This document shows positions 11,861-25,700 of a stretch of 64,000 bases of DNA, piece by piece. The stretch lies in the NCBI RefSeq assembly GCF_047495875.1, contig NC_092460.1, positions 40,404,073 to 40,468,072 of the forward strand, read 5' to 3'. The notes under the pieces were generated by a model. That model was not told the DNA's origin, did not search any database, and saw only the letters and a list, made by a program, of their open reading frames with translations. The translations under genes were made by a program, and so were the position numbers. Source of the stretch: Pithys albifrons albifrons. Lineage: Eukaryota > Chordata > Aves > Passeriformes > Thamnophilidae. Positions within the stretch are counted from its first letter, which is position 1; each line of letters opens with the position of its first letter.

Positions 11861-14290
11861 GCACTTCTCATGCAACAAATCACATGAGCCTGAGAGCTAA
11901 GAGTGCTTTCTGAAAGGTTGTAGCTCATAACAATTGTCTGGACCATATAACACACATCTATTTAAAAAGGGGGGAGGGGGGAGAAACAACCCCCCTCACA
12001 CACACACAGAGTCATCTCTAAATAACTGGTTTTGCAATATAGGAACCAGAGAATGTGCACATAGCAGCCCGATTCAATCCAAAATATCCATCTCTCCAGA
12101 TACTGCATATTTATAGTTCAAGAGATAGGACCAGCTCAGAGCTTTCCCGTTTATTTTAATGAAGGATTAAGAACTGATCAGAAAACTATCTAAACCATTC
12201 AAGGACTTTTTCCCCTCTTAGCTAAGAGCAGTTTGGTGTCTCCATAAGGACTCACCAGTAACTGACGCTTTAAGCTGCATTTCAGCTGTTTAGATGAGAA
12301 ACATCTTTCTATTTTGCTCTCTATGTGGACATCTCTGTTGATTAGTTGTGTGCTGCATTCCTAGAAGGAACTTACCAAATGCTGGAACCTGCAGTGTAAG
12401 AATAGCTTCCCTCCCATCCCAGCACAGAGTGAGTGTTTCTTTTCTACCTAGACACAGATGTGCAGGGAATCTTTTGATCTACAGTTCCTCCCAGAGAATT
12501 CGGTGTTTGGGTTTGAGAAGAATGAGCATTGATTCAAAGGTCATGAATAGGGTTTCCAGTGTCTGGCACATGCATATTAAACAAAAAGGAAAGCTCCAGT
12601 GCACCTCGTTACCTGAGACAGGCAAGGTCTAGAAATTGGGTATTCTGACTTCTCATGTCCTGGGCTCTAACTTTGCCGGAGGGTGAGCGTGCTACGAGTG
12701 CTGAGCCTGGTTCTTGCAATCCCTGGTCAAGACTTTCAATCCCTTTTGTTATATCTGAACTTGCTGGTTCTCTCTTAAAATAAAACTGAGTCCCCTCTGC
12801 TTTTGCCTCTCAAACCAGATTCCTTTAGCACCTCATATTTCTCCTCTGCTGTTTTCTTGCTGGGGACCCGAACAACAGCGTGAAGAGCTGCAGGACAGGG
12901 GAACCTCAAGACTAAAGCAAACTATAGGGCAAGTAGGGGTGGGGTAAGGAGGAGGCACAATGGGAAAGGCAACATTTGGGACAGATCTACTGCTTGCAAG
13001 ACCCCCACCTCCTGCCCATTATACTTCTTTAAAGGACCCCTCTCCCCCCCTCCCCTCCCCGCCCTCTTAGGACCCTATTAGAAAACCTCAAATTTCCCTT
13101 ACCGTGGTAGGAGTAACCATGGCATCCGTGTGAATGTTTCCAGAAAAGTCGACATGAAGAGAAAGGTGGATGTAAATACGTTCATTCAAAGTCCCAAAGT
13201 TGGTCTGCTTGAGTTGTGCAGAGTTGCTCTATGGGAGAGGAGCCTTAAACTCTGAGTCCTGTGAACATAATCTGCTCGATTATAACAAACCAGCTCAGCC
13301 AGATGGCTCTGTACTCCACTGATTAACCCCTTTATTGCCACATTCTGCTTTCCCTACCTACCATTTATAATAACCTTGTGTGACTGGGGAAATTCACAGA
13401 ATGAGGCATTTTTTTGAAAATGGCAAAACCATCGTAAAGGTCATTTTCCCCCCTGCGTGCTCTAAAAAAACTGTGTGCCTATTCTCTTTTCTTTCCTTTT
13501 TTTTTTTCTTTTTATTTTCTTTTTAAAATCCAATTGGTGATTTTATTCCTCTTCCTGGCAAAATCTTTTCATATTATTAAGAACAGTATTAGCACCAGGG
13601 AACATTTTAGAGAATTCTTTTGTTAAATCATAACCATGTCTTCCAGACTGCGATTCTCAGAAGACGAGTGTTTTATTGCAGGAATGTCTCTGTGTTTGCA
13701 CTCTAATGGTCCATGTACTCCCCCCATCCCCGCCCCTCTCCCCAACGCTCCCTCTGTCTCCCACATGCACACTGACACACATGCACACATTTTGGTCAAA
13801 CTGCCAGCATGTGCTGTTATTCTTACCCGTATTCAGAAGTCATTATAGAACATATAAAACAGGTGAAAGAGAGACACAGCTCTAGAATGTCATAAGCCTC
13901 TGCTTTCTCGCTCTGGCTCCTCTTTCGAATTTCCTTTTTCTTTCTATTATTTGTTAATCTTGGATTAATTTATTTCCTTTGGTCACCGTTTCTGTCAAGG
14001 AAGTCACGTGCCATGACACAAAAATAAGTGTTGGGAGAAATACCCACTGTTAAGGACAGATGTCAGGATGGATTTGTGTCCAGATATTCCTCCTATTTTG
14101 ACTTGCAGATTAGTCCATTAAGTGAAGGATGATGAGTGCCAAAAACATGGAAAGTTCATCAGCAACCAGCAGCGACTGGTTTTCAAACTTTTTATTTAGA
14201 GTGATCGCTCACAGAGATGGCTGATAAATTTAGCTGCATGCCTCAAAGTCTCCCTCTAAATTTACATGCTTAAGTCATCATTCTTTTCTG

Positions 14291-14348
14291 TTTGATTCCA
14301 GCATAATTGAGCAAGTTAATTTGATTCCAGCATAATTGAGCAAGTTAA
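14291..14348 (+). repeat. Perfect 29-bp tandem duplication
   Basis: Two adjacent identical 29-bp copies (14291-14319 and 14320-14348), each starting TTTGATTCCAGCATAATTGA and ending GCAAGTTAA. Identity is complete, which suggests a recent slip or duplication. It lies in a repeat-poor region. Confidence 0.97.
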
Positions 14349-15129
14349 GATACGATACAAGTTTAAATCTTATGAGACGCCACATTATTTCCTTAAAGAA
14401 TACTTCCTTTACTAGCACATGAAGTTTAATCTGTGGCTATTTAACCAAGGAATTTTTCCTCTTTCCCCTCCCTTTGTAAAGATGATTAGTCCTCTCATGC
14501 TGTCAAAGCTTTGTACCATCTTCTTTAAGACATTTCAATCTACCTAGAGAGTCAAAACAGTTTTACTGAAATATATTCTACTGCATATTGAAATATGGAT
14601 GGCGTTGGTTTTTGTGTTCCTTTACCTGAATTTTTTAAACCATAAAATTGTTTTCTCTAGGAGACTCTACAATTTATATCTGTCTCATTAATTCTGCCTG
14701 AGTAGCTTGTTCCTTCAAACTGATGAGAAGGAAAGAGTCATCTTCCACCATTGCCTCCTAAGAATTCTCTACTAAAACTTGCTGTTCTGCCAACCAAAAA
14801 CCCACTCAAAGCTCGAACAACCCCAGAATCAGTGTGTTTTGTCTTCATCCTGTGCCTGAATGCTGTTTCCATCCTATTTAGAACTTCTTCAGCTAAGAGG
14901 AGGGAACTAGAATGAAATTCTGTGCATCCCCCACCCAGCTCTGGTACTGCAGTTAGATCTGAGAAATGCCTAAATTATGACTCAGCTTTTAATCTCCTGA
15001 AGTAGACAAACAGTGCTAGGAATAGAAAACTTTCCTGGGGCTGATGAACGTTCCCCTGGAGGTAGGCAAAGGGTTAAGCATCTGAAGGCAGCCCTAGCCC
15101 GGGAACTTCACATTTGCAGCAAGCCCAGG

Positions 15130-15163
15130 AAAAAAAAAAAAAAAAAGAAAAAAAAAAGAAGAA
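15130..15163 (+). repeat. A-rich tract with G interruptions
   Basis: A run of 17 A, a G, then 10 A, followed by GAAG. A low-complexity tract; no LINE 3' end precedes it, so it is not an obvious retroposon tail. Confidence 0.85.
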
Positions 15164-16567
15164 ATCTAGAAGCAAATGTCCCAAGCAGAGGGGCTGCCAA
15201 CCTTTGGTAGCAGGCAAACCCATGAGAGCAGAAGTGGAGGGGTATTGCCCTGTGTCTGGGTCTGTGGGCAATCAGAGGCCTTGTAATTTGAGACGTGACA
15301 CCTTAATCTTGCCAAATATGTGTGCACTGCAAAAAGCATTGTAGACAGCATGTTTTCACAGCTATAGAAAATGGAGACATGTTTGGTCCTTGAAGTTTTC
15401 CAGCCCTTTCTCTACAGATGTTTCTGTAGTTTCTTTCTAGATATTTTCACATCTTCATCTGTTATCCTGGGGGTGGGGTGTTTTTTTCCTGGTGCTAACC
15501 CTTAGGAGAAGTGGATTTCTTTTACACTTTAAGCATGTTTCTGAATTTTTTATGAGAAGCAATCAAGCTCCCCGATGGTCACATTATTTTATTTGTTGCC
15601 CTTGGGTCTGAGGTTCTGACATGGCACAAAAAAACCCCAAACAAAAAAAAGGAAAGTGTTACTTTGAACAAGTCTCTGTTCTGTCTTGAAGAAACTGAAA
15701 TATTGCTCCGAGCATGCTAGAGAAAATCATCTTTGAATTCTGGTGGATTTAATTGGGATAATTACTAGCCATTGATCTGATTAATTAGGCACTTGACCAG
15801 ACTTCAAAACGTGATATTTTATATACTTTGAAGAAATGTATTTTTCTCTGTCTATTAACCAATACTACTATGATTGCGTTTGATGATAAAAAATTGAATA
15901 TTTATGAGGAAGATATGCATGTAAGTATGCAAATGGATGAAAATTTTATTGGATTCAATGCATGCTTTGGGTCATTCTAAAAGCAGGGAGTTTATATTGT
16001 AATGTTTAGCTTTTGCAACAGCACCACTTTGTGGTTGAAATCCCAAATAGATCCCGAAAGGACGAATGACTGAAGGGACACCATATGAGCCTCAGGAAGT
16101 CTCGGTGGTTCCCATGGTGGTTTTAATATCCACTGACAAACACACTTACCCGAGATGGAAATGTGTTCCAGCCATATGGCCCTCCCTTCATAAGAAGGTA
16201 GTTTTGAAGTAAAGACAAAGAAGAGGAAGCAGAAAATTAGCTCTGAACATTTTGTCTAAGATCTTCAATACAGGAGGCTGTTCACCCTCCAAATGCCAGA
16301 ATCATTTCCGTTCAGGTTTCCAGAATTTAATAAAGGGTCTGACAACATCTCTACAAAATATTTTTACTTGAAATGTGCTGCAAATACTTCATTAAAAGTA
16401 AAAATGAATCCAAGAATGGTTTTGTTCAGTAGAAATGGTGCTGAGAAAGAATAGATTGTTTTAGAAATCATTTATTTAAACATTATATAAATATTGATTT
16501 AAGACTACAAATTCTGCCATTTCAGAGCTGAAAGAATTTCTGAAACCTCTTTGGTATTGGCCTTCCA

Positions 16568-16922
16568 TACAGAATCCCAGAATCCCAGAATTGGTCAGGT
16601 TGGAAGGGACCACAGCGGGGCATCTGGTCCCACCTCCCTGCTCCAGCAGGGCCATCCCAGAGCACATGGCACAGGATTGTGTCCAGACAGTTCTGGAATA
16701 TTCCAAGTGAGGAGACTCCACACTATCTCTGGGCAATCTGTTCAGTGCTTGATCACTGCACGGCAAAGAAGTTCTTCCTCATGTCCAGTTGGAACTCCCT
16801 GGTCATCAGTTCCTGCCAGTTCCTCTTGTCCCATTGCTGGGCACCCCTGAGCAGAGCCTGGTCCATGCTCTGCCCCTCCCTGCAGGCACTGACAGACATG
16901 GGGGAGGTCTCCTCTGAGTCAT
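16568..16922 (-). mobile_element. CR1 LINE 3' portion, antisense ('CTCCAGCAGGGCCATCCCAG' type)
   Basis: The plus strand begins with the reversed tail (AGAATCCCAGAATCCCAGAA), then GGTTGGAAGGGACCACAGCG, CCATCCCAGAGCACATGGCA, AAGTTCTTCCTCATGTCCAG, and ends in the reversed GCAGGCACTGACAGACATGG block. The same CR1 type occurs at 32.7 kb (+), 41.2 kb (-) and 45.3 kb (+). It is 5' truncated near 16922. Confidence 0.93.
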
Positions 16923-19900
16923 CTTTTGAGCCATCATATACACTCATGTTTGAGTTTTCCTGACTCTCTTGCACCCAGTGAGAAGTATTTAGAAGTTCCA
17001 AGTAGGATTCAGAAACAAGGTCAAACTTGGTTCTGATATGCATTTCTTGGAAAAATTGTCTTCTGCAGTGTTTTCCTCTTTCTCAAAACAAAATAATCTG
17101 CTAAATTCTTAAAATAATTCTAACAATTCATAACAATTAACATGGTAGATCAAGGATGACACAGTGTCAAAGAGGTACCCAGATCTGTGGGCATGTCAAG
17201 AGGTAGGATGGGAAAAATATATGTAAATAATCAGGAATTATGGTCACACCCTGAGAGCCATTTCTTTTAAGAGCTCTTCCTAAAACAAGACATTTTACAG
17301 AAATACCTTTTATGCAGCTCACTTGCACACCTATTTCCTCAACAAAGAGATTAGATGGGATTTTAAAAATAGCATCAATTAAAATAACCAGCAACAGGCC
17401 ATTTTGCATCGACTAAGTACAACTACTAGTAATTTCTCATGAGAAGTGTTTTACACACACACAACATAGCAGTATTCACCCAAAATTTTGGAGTGAAATA
17501 TTTTTAATTTCAAAGTTTCCCTGATAAATGGAACAGATGGATCTGTACTCCTGTATCAAAAAAAGCGCCACATATTAAGTAATATACAAGAGAAGACTTA
17601 CACTTGCCACTATATAGCTATTTTTTGGCAGTAGATTCCTGGATGATTACAAATTACTGTACTAATGTTGCATCCTTTATCAGCTTAGCACATATTTTGG
17701 ACTTACTTTTATTTTTTACTTATTCATTTGCCTTTTCCTGATGGTATCTATTTTTTTTTTCAGAGAGGATCTTTCTTGGAGGAATAATCAGAATCACTGC
17801 AGCAGGACAAGGCTAGCTGAGGACAGGCAGCATTTGGGGAAATAAAAAATATTGCTTGTAATTATAGGCATAATTTTGCAGTCCCTACTCATTTGTTGTG
17901 ATTACTAAACTAGTTGAAGAAGATTTGCATGACTAGCTGTAAAAAAAGATGCTAAGAGAAGAGAATCAAAATAAAGTGATATGAAGAAGTTTGGTTCCAG
18001 TATTTATTCTGGAACTGGGAAAAGCTGTCTTCAGTTTTTAATGATGGAGAAAGAGGATATGTGGAAACACAGCACCATTCTTTTGTGAGGAAGAAAAATT
18101 GCACACTGGAACATATAAAGCCCTTTGGTAAGATGTCAGCTAGGGTGTGGGATCCTCTTCTGACCATTTTCAAGTCAGAGAAGATCTGGAAAACTTCCAA
18201 AGCAATTATTAATTGTGTAATACAGTTTAAAACATGCAATATGATGAAAAATTAAAATTGGAATTGCTTATCAAACATGAGAGAACTTAAAAGGTGTTAT
18301 GATTGAAGACTTTGAGCTCAGAGAGCAGATCACATCCTGAACCACTGGACAAGAAACAGCAGCAAAACGTGGTCAAGTCAGACATAAGGAAAAACTGCAG
18401 AGCCTGTGTCCAGAACCGGTTGACTTATTGAAGGTCCACCCTAACAGAGTAAAGAAAAATGTCAGGACCCTCAAGCCTGTAACTGATCCTGTGCTTGGGC
18501 AAGGGAAGGTCTAGGTAGTCTCTCTCAGCCCATTTTTCCCATCACTACATGACTTACATCATCTTTGAAAATAAATATTTTCTGGACCATCATGTACTTA
18601 CATTTGGAAGAACACTTCCCAGTGGAATCATTCAGGAAGTTTCTATTAGATATTCATATGCCTTGGGACAGGGGGGGAATTTTCTCAGTAGGGAGGAAAA
18701 CCACAGGACTGCTTTTCTCTCCTGGACCGATGCTTCTGTGTCTTTCAGGTTCAGTGGAACTGTAATAACTGAAGTAACTAGAAAGAGGATGAAAGGAAAG
18801 AAGACAACAAGTTGAACTTTTTCAGAATAAAAATTATTCTTAGAATATCTGCGATTAAGTCAAGCAGTTCCAAAATGAGGGGTGTAAGGGCATTGCTGGT
18901 TTCATCAGATGTGTCTGTTAGATCCAGATAACCCATCACTGAAATGAAAGACTCAGTCGCACACAATACATCTGATCATATTCCAGCCACAGGGAAACGT
19001 GTCCTGATATTTTTGTTTCCATTCCTAATGTTAGTGTCAAATAGAGGTGTCCTTCTCATTTGTCAGCACCAGAAGAAATAGAAAATAGGTCACAGCAAAG
19101 GAAGGAGGGTTGGATAGCAAAACACTCCATGAAAAGCAACACTCTCCAGCTTTGCTTACTCCCTTACAAGCAGCAACAAAAGTTGGTGTAGGGATGGAGA
19201 TAAAACTGGGCAATGCCATTTTTCACAAACTATTTTAGTTAAGGTTCTTCTTTTTGTTCTGTGTTTATGTTTGTCAGAATAGAAAAAAATAAAGTCTTGA
19301 TTCAAAGTACAGCTGACAAGGTGCATTTAATGGCAGAAATCTGCTTTTGTAGTCAGTGGGACTGGCTTGTATTATCCCCTGTAGTAAGTATTTGTGTGTT
19401 CTGACCTTACAAAGCAATTTCATTCGAATTAAAGTAATTTTTATTCAAACTTTTTATCTGATGGATGCTGATGCCCATTTGGCTGAGCCTCTACATTTTA
19501 ATTCTCTAAAACCTTAGTGTGAAATCACATCTGCTGGAGGAGGGGCAGGACAGCAAACGTGGTATGGATCAACTTTCAGGCAGCCGAAAACTGAAAGTCC
19601 CATTTGAGCTATTGCAGATGTACAGGCAGGGGGTTTTAAACACATCTAGGTCAAAGTATGCACTTTGTCAATCCTGGCCTATCTTTAAAAAAAAAAATAC
19701 TTCTCAAGCCTAGTATACTTTTTTGAAGTATTCTTTGAGGGTTTATAGAAAAAAATATTTATTGAATCTTTCTACAATATTAAGTTTAATCTTGCTGTGA
19801 TTGCCTGTGAATTAGTGAGCTGTTAGGAAGTCTCTGGATTTATTTGGGAGTGTTTCATATGGTGGTCCCTCCAGCAGCTTCCAGGCAGGTCTAGCAGCTG

Positions 19901-21061
19901 GACCATTCCAGGCCCATCCCTCAGTCAGTCTCTGTACCCACACTCACAGGGAAGGTATGTGTTGTTTCTCTGCATCCAGAGAGAGAGACACCCAGGAAGA
20001 CAGAGGATCAAGGGTGCACACCACAGTCAAAACCACTCCTTAGGAACTGTGTGAACAGGCAGCAGGGGACTCAAATAAAAGGAAGAGATCACCTTTTATT
20101 CATTGCCATGGGTGTCTTTTTAAAGCAAATAAACAGGCAAATGTTTTCCACCCAGAACCCATCCCTCCTCATGTTTGGATGAATGAAAAGTTCAGTCTGT
20201 AAGGAATCAAGGGGGATAAGGAAAGAAGCGAAAGCACAGAGGGCTTTAAAACTCTAATTTCTTCTCAGTCTGAAGACTTTATGGCTTTTGACCCCATTTC
20301 ACATTGTGGGAGGAATGGGTAAAAAAAGAGGCTGAATGGAAAATCCAGCATGTTCTTTTGATTGAATAGTACTGCTGACAGTTGAGGCTACTTGTGCTTC
20401 AGGCTGTCCATGCCTGAAGTTAAGTTTAAGCTAAGTTCTTAGTTTGTAAGTAACCCTTGTCTCTTTCCTCTGAGGCAGCACATGCCAAATACTGTTCTGT
20501 TACATGGTCATGGCAAATGTCTCTTCCCAAACTCATCAATGTTTAACCCACGCCTATGACTGTATAAAAGGTCCCTGCTCACATGTTTTGCTGCATGTTC
20601 TGTGTCTCATTGCAGGTCTGTAGTTGAGCCATTCTTTATCAAGCTCCCTGGGGACCAGAGTAGCAACTGAGGTTACTGCCCTACACAGGATGAAAATGAA
20701 GAAATCATTGTTGAGCAGAAGACACAGGGAGTGTTTATTGCAGGAAGATGGGCACAGTCACACAATAGCCCATGACTGGCAGACTGGCAGAGCCACTGCA
20801 TGAGTCACACAAGCTTGGTCATACAAGTAACAATAGGAAACTTTATAGGGCTTTATAACTGTTCGGAGATTATGGCATGTATGTTGTCTCTTGTGCACAC
20901 GCTGTGTTTGGTTTTCATCCTTCCTCTAGTGATTAATTCAATGCTTTTTCTCCTTGCTGAAGGCAAATCTCCAGCTAGTCTCAGTAGCTAGCAGTGTTTG
21001 TTAAAAACAGACTCTATTCCTGCAAGCTTTCCTTTTGATATAAAGCAAGACATCATTATGT
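16923..21061. other. Unannotated stretch
   Basis: No gene or interspersed repeat was recognised. It includes short T- and A-runs (near 17750 and 19689) and a TATA-like site listed separately at 20563. Short open frames at 17952-18255 and 18549-18815 lack recognisable domains. Confidence 0.5.
20563..20570 (+). promoter_or_regulatory. Isolated TATA-box-like site
   Basis: TATAAAAG followed by GTCCCTGCTC and flanked by a segment (about 20440-20700) with an LTR-like feel. I could not find paired ends, a target duplication or a related second copy in the window. It may be chance, a cryptic promoter or a decayed LTR. Confidence 0.2.
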
Positions 21062-21112
21062 TCACAGAATCACACAATATGCCAAGTTGAAAGCGACCTA
21101 TATGGATCATTG
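21062..21112 (-). mobile_element. Very short CR1 3' end, antisense
   Basis: The reversed tail TCACAGAATCACACAATATG is followed by AAGTTGAAAGCGACCTATAT and GGATCATTGAT, which parallels the last 50 bp of CR1 copies of the 'GGATCATC' type. It is extremely 5' truncated. Confidence 0.7.
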
Positions 21113-22489
21113 ATAATGGCTTGAAATGTGTGTATGTAGTTGCAATCAAAAGGCATTAAGAACAGTTTTTATGGCCCTATTTATAATCTAAGTATGCATC
21201 TTGGCTTTCCCTTAATTACTGTGGTCTCTGCCTAAACATCATGAAGGGAATAAGATGAAATTTTTATTGTGAATGAAACTCTTTTGCACAGCTACTTTAG
21301 AGATAGTTCCTGCAGCAAGGCACGAGTCAGTGTTACAGTCAGACCACAGCTGATAAAGACAAATATTTTGGCTCTCATCAACCCCAAATAATGCAAAACT
21401 CCAGGAATCACTTACTTCTTTTTGGAAACATGATTACACTGAGATAGGCCCAGAATGTTAAAAGAACAATCACATGTTGAAATCTGTCCATACCAAACTC
21501 CACAACCTCAGTGATTAACTCGCTTTCCTCATTTTACCTTGATACCTTCCCTGTATCTTTCCTTAAGTTTTTGCAACCTATTACCTTCTTCCATGCATGA
21601 CTTCTGTTTTTCAAAATATCTCAAGAAAAGAATGGATATTGTACTGTATCTAACAAGGTAACAGATCTGGAGTTCTTACTGAGCAAGTGAGTAAATATCA
21701 GAAAATCCTAAAAATGCCCAGCTAGAACGAACAGATTTCCTAGCATGCTATGAAGTGCTGAGTCCTTCCCCCACACACAGGCTTTTGTTCTGTGATGTGA
21801 TACCTACAGTAAGTCATAATTGTTTCACTTGGGAAAAAAATGACCATGCAACATGCCTTACTTTGCACTGAGAGAAATGCCACATGTCATTTCTCTTGCA
21901 GTCTCAAGTTCTTTCAGGCAATTTCCATGCTTCACTGTGCTTTTCCCAGGGATGATATCCTGAATCAGCTTACTAAAATGGAGAACATTCAAAATTATCC
22001 TTGGGTTACTTTTAAAAGGCAGTAGGCATGTTTCTGCTCCCACATAAATGACCTGTGATGTTAAAACACCCCCAGATACACACACACTTTCTGTGGAGCC
22101 TGGTTAGCAATTCATGCTGGTGTGTGCCTGTGTGGGATCCACTGACTGATGGAGGGGACAGGAAAAGGGGATAGTCAAAGCAAGATATAAAAAGCATTCA
22201 GAAATTGGGGATAGCCCTTGAGTGTGAATTTTTGAAGCAGTATGTCAACCTCTTTCAAGAGAGATTCCCACTGTCCAGATGCCTGGTGGATGTCATAGGG
22301 TCTTTATTTCAGGCTGTCTGTATGGTGAACTCTGAATTTCAGCTTGCACAGAATTTGTGCCTTGGGTTAAAATCTCCTGGTTGATTTTCAGTTTGTGGCT
22401 CTTTTTCCTCTCGCAGCAGAGACAAGCCGGATGTGCCAGTACTGTGTGATTTACAATGACTTCTGTCAACCTTAGCATAACCTAATAAG
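21113..22489. other. Unannotated spacer
   Basis: No gene or repeat family was recognised. The short frames on both strands have no recognisable domain. Confidence 0.5.
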
Positions 22490-22770
22490 CTTGTAGCCAG
22501 GTGGGGTTGGACTCTACTCCCAGGCAGCAGGACAAGAGGAAACAGCCTCAAGTTGAGCCAGCGAATGTTAAGTTGGATGTCAGGAAGAATTTCTTCATGG
22601 AAAGGATTGTAAAGCACTGGGAGATGGTGGAGTCACTGTCCCTGGAGAAGTTTAAGGAAAGACTGGATATGAAACTCAGTCTTGTTGGCAAAGTGGGGAT
22701 TGGTCACAGGCTGAACTCGATGATCTAGGAGATCTTTTCCAGCCTTGATGATTCTGTGGCTTTGTAATTC
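22490..22770 (+). mobile_element. CR1 LINE 3' portion
   Basis: Sense CR1: TTGTAGCCAGGTGGGGTTGG, GATGTCAGGAAGAATTTCTT, ACTGGGAGATGGTGGAGTCA, then GAACTCGATGATCTAGGAGA and the tail GATGATTCTGTGGCTTTG. The frame reads PANVKLDVRKNFFMERIVKHW-like residues, the CR1 ORF2 C-terminus, but it is not a full gene. It is 5' truncated at about 22490. Confidence 0.92.
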
Positions 22771-25700
22771 TTTCTGTAATGCCACTGTCACTGATCCCTA
22801 CTTACAGACAATTTCATTCACAACCTTGTGCTTTGCACTTGTGGCACTGTATGTATAACGCAAGTTCTGTGGTCCCAGCCAAGGGTTTAACACATCACCT
22901 ACTCTTTTATGAATTCAGTCATGAGATCTGTGGGTAAAAAAGCGAAGCAGAGCGATAGTGCACAGGAAGTGGGAGGCAAACAAGAAGACAAACAAGCGGA
23001 TGGAATAGCTAGTTGGAAAAGTAAATAATATTGAAAAGAACAAGAATAACTGCAGCCAGAGGAATTTAAAGAAACAAAGATAACACTTCATGCACACTGA
23101 GGCTACGAAATCATGTCAACATGTAGAGGAAGGTGATAAAACATGACTTTACTTATACAATGGCCTGAGGCACAATCACTTTTGCAACTATTTACACTGC
23201 TGCCTACTCAGGCCAGTTGTTAAAAGCTGCAATTGAATAGTCATCCTTTCTACTCAAAAATGCACCCAGTCTAGCTCTGACATGAAAACACACTCTTTAG
23301 CCACTAGTCCCAGATTAGGATGAACAGTTTGTGCTGGTACTGCATGTTTGCAGTATCTCAAATGAAATGTTTGCTCTGCCACCGTATTAAAAAACCAAAC
23401 CACACCAATCCAAAGCAAAACAACAGTTATGTTTCTGTGAAACAAACAAAAATATTTTAGTGACATTTTACACAAGGAAAGATATCGGCTATTGAAATTT
23501 CTACTTAAAAGATTATTTTTGAAACTTTAGTTCTCAAAAGAATTCAACTTTCAAAAGTCCACTTAATACCCCAAAGTTATCAGTGGATCAGATGTTTAAA
23601 AAACTGCTCTGTCAGTATTTTAATCTAGAAGATTGGGAAACTTAAATGAGAATGGCATGTTTTTGTAATACTTACCATATAATTACATATTCCTTGCAAA
23701 ACTTGTATTTTGAGTAATAGATTTCCACCCAGCTTGTATTAAGATGTTAACACCCTTAGATGACTGTTCTAGCCTAGTGCAGTACAAATGCCTCAGGAAA
23801 TCTGATCCTAAATATTTTGTTAATAACTTCTCTCAGAGCAGAGTTGGGATTTGCTGACTCACACCATTGCTCTGACCTTTCCTCCTGGTAAGAGAGCAGA
23901 AGGGTAATGGCAAGTCTTCTCCTGGCTGCTCCATATCTAAAACTCAAACAAATTATCTGCTTTGCACCTTTTCAAACATGGATTAAGCACTGGACCTGCT
24001 GCATTATGAATAGATATCACTGAGACAACCCAGAAAATATTCAGTGGTCACAGGATATCAACTGGCATATGCACAAAGGATCCATCCTTTTTTTGCTTGG
24101 AAGAGCCAAAATCATCTAGGGGTTTTTTTGATTGATTTTTTTTTTGTAACTCCCCTGTGCCTGCCAATGTCACACACAGGGCAGGCAAGACTAACATTTG
24201 GTATCAGGGGTTAACATAACAAGAGCGGAAAAACACACTTCAGCCCCCAGGGAAGTGGATAAACACTGTGATCCCTTGCTGGCTGTTCTGCTGAGAAATG
24301 TTCTTGCTTTTGGTCTGGGCTATTGGAGCAAAGACATGGAGTAAAAAGACATTTTTCTTCCACTAGATGTGATTATGGAAGTCTTTTGTCTTTGTGAGCA
24401 TAGAGAAGGTATTACTGATCCTTTAACTGATTTGTGAACAGCATGGAGGTAAAATGTTCTCTTTATCAGGTTTTAGGCAGTTCAGAAACTCTCTTTATGC
24501 TTCACAGTCAAAGAGTTAAGTGTTTAACCCACTGATAATAAAATTGTTTTACACTCAGCTGAAAACAAAATCAGTAAAACTGGTGAACCTAATGTAATTT
24601 CTTGCTCATGTTATATCCCCTCTTCATTACTAGAGTGAAATAGAACAAAATCCAACATTAATTGGACTATTGCTTCATACTACTTGTCTGAATTTCTATG
24701 AAAACCACTGGCTTCCTTTTCAGTAAGGAAGACAGTTTTTCCCAAGCCTTTTAGTTGTTCACTGAATAGGAGAAGGGGGAAAATAGAAAAAAAAAAAGTA
24801 AGATATTCATAAAAGACAAAAAAGGGCAACATAAAAAATAATACATTAATGATGCTAAAACATAAAATATGCTCTAAATAGTATTGGTTCTTCTGTGTTA
24901 GTTCTACATCAATCCAGCTCTCCTTTTCTCCATTTCTCCTACAATATTCCTGAGAGCTGCAGTTCAGATTATTCCACAAGCCAAACTCGTTGCATGACTG
25001 ATCACATTTAACCCCAAGGTCTGAAAAAATATCAGTCACAGGTATCAGAGGGATAAAATGTATCTCAGGGCAGTTCTGAACAGTCTTAAAAGCATAATAA
25101 GTGCTATTTATCTGTGCCTTTAGTTTCTAGTTATGTGTATGAGATAGTGAGTAGTATTTTGTCTCTTGGAAAAAATGTAAAGCAAATCTTGTTAATATCA
25201 ACTTCATAAAGTCACGTTTTCTTAAAATGTTATAAATAGTGGTGATTCTGATACATTTCTCCATATATACATATTTGTATCCCTTTTTTAGCATAAGTTC
25301 CACTTTCACATTTAAAGCATTTTGCAGCCTCTGAATAGTGTTAATAAATTTACAAGTTAAATCTTAGTATTTGCTTTATTTGTCCTGGCTTAAAATTTAA
25401 TTTCATTTGTTTTTTGTTTTGTTGGATTTTTTTTCCCTAGCCCACAAATTTGCATTACATTCCTTTAAACCTTTCACTGTATCTTTCTAGAAATATTTTC
25501 CCCCCTATCTAATTAAAACAAAATGGCAAAACCTCAGGAGAGTGCTTGGAGACATTAGAAGATGTTTTAGAAAGGTGCTAAGCTGTTTTAGATCAACAGC
25601 AGGTGTGAGCAGCTGTTTCTTTTGCTTCACTGGACCTACAAGAATTTATAACATTAAAATTCACACCTTTTGGTTTGTGTTCCCTGAATAAACCACTGTC

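Larger units (their letters stand above)
11861..16567. other. Repeat-poor stretch without recognised gene
   Basis: Over about 4.7 kb I see no interspersed repeat, unlike most of the window. It holds a G/C-run hairpin-like patch near 11969-11996, a C-rich patch near 13026-13064, a T-rich tract at 13492-13525, the 29-bp duplication described separately and an A-rich tract at 15130-15163. Long AT-rich segments with ordered words could include conserved regulatory DNA, but that cannot be tested from one sequence. Confidence 0.5.

Noticed and set aside
15013..15344. Lys-rich frames across the A-rich tract
   Set aside because: The Lys run is the translation of poly-A; no domain on either side.
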